DNA of 64,000 bases, taken from positions 5,890,001 through 5,954,000 of the forward strand of contig NC_081547.1 in the NCBI RefSeq assembly GCF_901000735.1, read 5' to 3'. The number at the start of each line of letters is the position of its first letter. Position 1 is the stretch's first letter. This document shows positions 60,380 through 64,000 of this stretch, piece by piece. Origin of the DNA: Corylus avellana (lineage: Eukaryota > Streptophyta > Magnoliopsida > Fagales > Betulaceae). Position numbers and translations under genes: made by a program. Below the pieces are notes generated by a model. It worked only from the letters and a program-made list of their open reading frames with translations. It did not search any database and was not told where the DNA came from.

Positions 60380-60415
<36 letters not shown>

Positions 60416-62096
60416 ATGTTACAGGCCTTGAGAAATGAAATCAGTTTGGAGTCTTTGGACCCTACTAGTGTGAAATCATTCTCGCATTCAAATAAATGCT
60501 TACAATGTCAGTAATACACTGAGGGACTTCCTCGGTGTGAACGACTTCATCTATGAGAGGTGGCTGGCAACAATCTTCTTCCCCAATCTTTGTCTATCTA
60601 TGTTGTTCGATCTTGCACCCTAATTTTTGAAGGATGAATGCTCGGTGCTTTTTTAGTGTTCTTTTTATGTCTTCTTGGTCCTATATGGATATCATTTTAT
60701 AAAAAAATAAAAATTAAAAATAAAAATAAAAAGGTGGCCCCTTATTTATCTCACTTGATTTTTTAAAAATAATATACACATAACTATAATCAGGAAGATA
60801 ATGAGAACACTAAAAGAACACTTAGTATTTCCCGAAATAGTTCTAATAAAATCGTAGGCATGGACGAGTATAAGGAGGGTATAGCTAGTCAAGACATATT
60901 TGTATTATCGTATTCAACTGGACAAAAATAATTATGTGATTTTATAGAATTCTTAACAGGCAATTTATGTAGTGTTAAAAGTGTAAAATACTCCCCCTCG
61001 CGTATCACCAACATGCGGACACGAACAAAATTTGTAGTTAAATATTTGTTTTGATACTATTTTAATTATTAATTATTTTAAAATTTTAAGTTGGTTGAAA
61101 ATTGTTGATTTAATTATTTAATTAATATTTTAACATAATTTTTCTACTCATATAATGTTTTTATTAAATATATTTAATATTTAAAAATAACAAATGAATG
61201 TCTACTCATCCAAGCTAGTGACTGTCATGCTCTTATAATTTACTAAAACTTGTACATACAGTCAATTTTGGACTAAAACAAACAAATAAACAAATAAGTA
61301 AACTAGGGCTCACATGGCATGTCGAATCAACTTACTAGTCAATTAGAGTACAACTCATTTAGTTAAGCAATTCAAATCTCTTAATCCTGACACAACTCTT
61401 TTAAATTAGCAAGTAACACAACAAGACCTCCATAATCCATTTAATAAAAATGTCGTATTAGGTTGATCCAACCCAACCTAACCCGCATAACCCATTTAAT
61501 ATTATACAAGTGGTGTTGTGTTGACCCAAGCACAACCTATTTCAACTTGTATATGAATTTATGAATTTTAGCCTTTTAAGGTTTTGTTTTTAAATTGTAC
61601 AAAAAATCTAATTTAATTTAGACGGATTATTCATGTTATTCATGGATTAAACAAGTTAACCTATGATTTAATTGTTTATTAAACGGATTAATTCAGGCCA
61701 ATCCAACTTGACCCGAACCCAATTATAAAAACTTTAATTTCTCATCAAATTAATGTTAAATTCATAAATTGTGTCAAAAATTACTCACCTTAATTAAAAC
61801 AAAATTTACATAGTCACAACAAAACAATCTAGGAGTCTATACTGTTATACGTTTAGTCGTATACCATGGGGGTGGTTAACCCACCACCACACTCCCTGAG
61901 AATGATGTGTAGTTGATAACTTGACACAGACCTCTCAAATCTTGGGCTCCCTATATAGAATATTTTTTTTGTTTCTTTCACAGAGACTAATAATACATAT
62001 AAAAATAAATAATAATAATAATACATATAAGATTCTTTAAGTCATCTGCACAAAAATATTGCTTCTGACAGTCTTGTATTAACTATTAAGGCACTA
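60269..62096. repeat. Intergenic interval with degenerate repeats
   Basis: Contains a T run at about 60380-60411, a possible retroposon tail near 60640-60730 (T-rich, then AAAAATAAAAATTAAAAATA), and from about 61300 to 61750 a diverged member of the dispersed repeat seen at 32.4 and 39.1 kb (ACCCGCATAACCCATTTAAT, CTTGACCCGAACCCAATTAT). No gene was seen. Confidence 0.45.
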
Positions 62097-62098
62097 TT

Positions 62099-62362
62099 TA
62101 GGGTGCGTTTGGGACTGTGATTTCACAAGAATAATTTATGTTTTTAAAAGATATCATAAAACGGAAGGCGTTTGACATTGCAATTTAAAATAGAAAAAAA
62201 ATTTGCGATTTCAATAAGCAGGCTAGAGATGCTTATTTAAAAAAGTGCAAATTTAAACCAAAATCATTAATTCGCATAACAAATATTTAAAATTATAGCG
62301 ATTTCAAAAACACTATTTTTAAAATTACATTTATTGAAATCGCAATCTCAAACAGATCCATA
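62099..62362. mobile_element. MITE-like inverted-repeat element
   Basis: GGGTGCGTTTGGGACTGTGA at the left faces GAAATCGCAATCTCAAACAG followed by ATCC at the right. GCGTTTGG termini are common in plant hAT-type MITEs. No target-site duplication was confirmed. Confidence 0.6.
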
Positions 62363-64000
62363 ATTTCAGCGGTAGCCTTTTCTTTCCTGGACTCATAAAA
62401 ATACTCCGAAAAATACCACTAAAATGAATAATTGAATAAAACAAAAATTCCGAGACAAAAAGAAGAGAACACTGATAATTACGTTGAGTAAGCTAATTTA
62501 TCTGATCAAAGTTTGGTGACCCTTTGATGAATTCTTCTGTTGCGTGACACGCTTCTCTACCAGTTTCTTTTTCAAGCAAAATTCTTTATTATTTACGTGG
62601 CTCTCAATTTTACAGCAATTTCAAGAAAATCAATCAACACGTTCGAAAAATACACGTACGTCTCTCTGCATTGGATTTTTCTTTTCTTTTTCTGATTGAC
62701 ATTTGTTTTACAGAGCATGCTCATGTAATGCGGGAATGTAGACTATAAGAGTATGGTATACCGTATATATACGATATGATGCCCGTCTAGTTGCAATGTT
62801 GTGTTTTGTTTTACAAAGCCATTCTGTGTCTTGTTTTTATGGTTGTGTTTTGTTGGTTTTTTTATCTCCCTTAGCTGCTTTAGATTGTTCTTTTTGTGGA
62901 GATTGCTTCATCAACCGGAGATTGGTCCTCCCCTACAACAGATCTAAATAGGAAGATCCAGATAGGAATTTAGTACCTCTTATTTAACAGCCTCCTTTCA
63001 GAGAGTGTTGTTATTTCAAAGCTAGTCAGATATTTGGTTTGCTCAAAACACTACTTTGTTGGTGTCATTTCTTGGTCAGTTGACCAAGATTCAGAGGACT
63101 GAGCCATTTTTTGGCCAATTTCTTATTTGTTTATATTTTCTGCATTGTATTGCTATTTTGGGTTTATTGTTGGGGAGCTCAACCTTTTTTGGTTTTTTGA
63201 TTCCTTGTACCCTATTCTTATTTGCTAAGAAAAATAAAATAAAAGTTGACAAAAACAAGTATGGGTTTTGAAGATTTATACAGTTAAAACATTAAATATA
63301 TGAAAAGAGTGACGGGTTTTACAATATTAATCTTGAATTATCAAAAATTACAATGTTGGTAATTCATGTATTAGAAAATTTTAGTTTTACCCATATTGTT
63401 AAGATCTAAGGTTAAATCAAACGATAAATAGGTAAAATGTTCCTTATAACCCTATAAAAATTATAACGTTTAAAATTTACTCTCAATTAATATATTTTTT
63501 TTAAAAAAAAAAGAAACAGAAAAGAAAATAATAACTAAATGTGACTCACCACCACCGAGGAATTTTTAGTTTTTTTATTTTATTAAAAAAAAGGGGGGGG
63601 GGGGTATTTTGTGCATTTTTGCATTTTTTTTTTATTAGAATTTACAAAAAATTCTGACAAATTGCTAAAATTAAAAAGGGCTGAAACGTAAAATACCAAC
63701 ATTAGTACATTACAAATCCACCGTAAACATTGCAAAGACCATGACAGTTCCGACAGATAAGTGATGTTTCTCCAACTGACTGAAGTCAAATTAAAAAGTG
63801 AACTCTCAATGTCAAAAAGCACAAAAGCAGGATGAGGCACTGCATGACCTAATTTCCATTTATTTAATGAACAACGAGTCAATGACATTAGATCGCCTTC
63901 TTGAGGAGCATTATTTGAGCCTTTTGCAACACGGTTTCCCTCAATAGAAATTACATATATCGCATGAAGATTATTCACTAATTTTCAACTTTTAGAATAC
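62363..64000. other. Intergenic interval without a recognised gene
   Basis: The stretch 62780-63240 has a T/G-rich look and ends CTAAGAAAAATAAAATAAAA, like a LINE 3' end, but no coding trace or duplication supports it. A 131-codon open frame at 63583-63978 on the minus strand has no recognised domain. A poly-G run is at about 63592-63603. Confidence 0.4.

Noticed and set aside
63583..63978. 131-codon open frame on the minus strand
   Set aside because: No recognisable domain, low-complexity C-terminus running into a poly-G/poly-A tract, and no splice context. Probably chance.

Overview
The window is nuclear DNA of a eudicot, probably a woody rosid. The genes have GT-AG introns, the intergenic DNA is AT-rich and full of non-LTR retrotransposon, hAT-like and foldback debris, and the gene families are plant-specific. 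The order cannot be fixed from sequence alone. No bacterial, organellar or viral gene set was seen. There are two runs of N, at 8099-8145 and 34146-34245.

Layout. 0.37-4.4 kb (+): a seven-exon WSD1-type wax ester synthase/diacylglycerol acyltransferase. 5.8-7.2 kb (+): a two-exon DUF1442 protein. 7.8-10.1 kb: a foldback element beside a decayed LINE reverse transcriptase. 13.6-14.6 kb (-): a four-exon gene with a basic N-terminus and a cystatin-related C-terminus. 14.7-23.5 kb: repeats, a truncated methylesterase fragment, two more foldback loci (one nested inside another) and degenerate tRNA-like sequence. 23.5-31.6 kb: duplicated copies of a small secreted Cys-rich peptide locus, separated by a 5'-truncated LINE with a perfect 16-bp target-site duplication. 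33.7-40.0 kb (+): a cytochrome b561/DOMON gene. Its first exon and 4.27 kb of upstream sequence appear twice around a 100-N gap, most likely a haplotype duplication made by the assembly. 42.0-57.6 kb (-): a 23-exon REDUCED CHLOROPLAST COVERAGE (CLU/TPR) gene predicting 1,879 residues. 58-64 kb: no convincing gene, but a hAT-like element with 8-bp target-site duplication that carries a tRNA-Lys-like segment and promoter-like sequence.

The intact genes do not form one pathway. They act in wax or neutral-lipid synthesis, an uncharacterised methyltransferase-like fold, transmembrane electron transfer, and organelle-compartment size control. The less ordinary signals are the transposon structures: nested foldbacks with reconstructible insertion order, two ultra-short retroposed tails in the REC gene, the hAT-like element with host-like promoter sequence, a duplicated splice acceptor, and the decaying peptide family. 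All exon coordinates were read by eye from splice signals and frame continuity; there is no transcript evidence.
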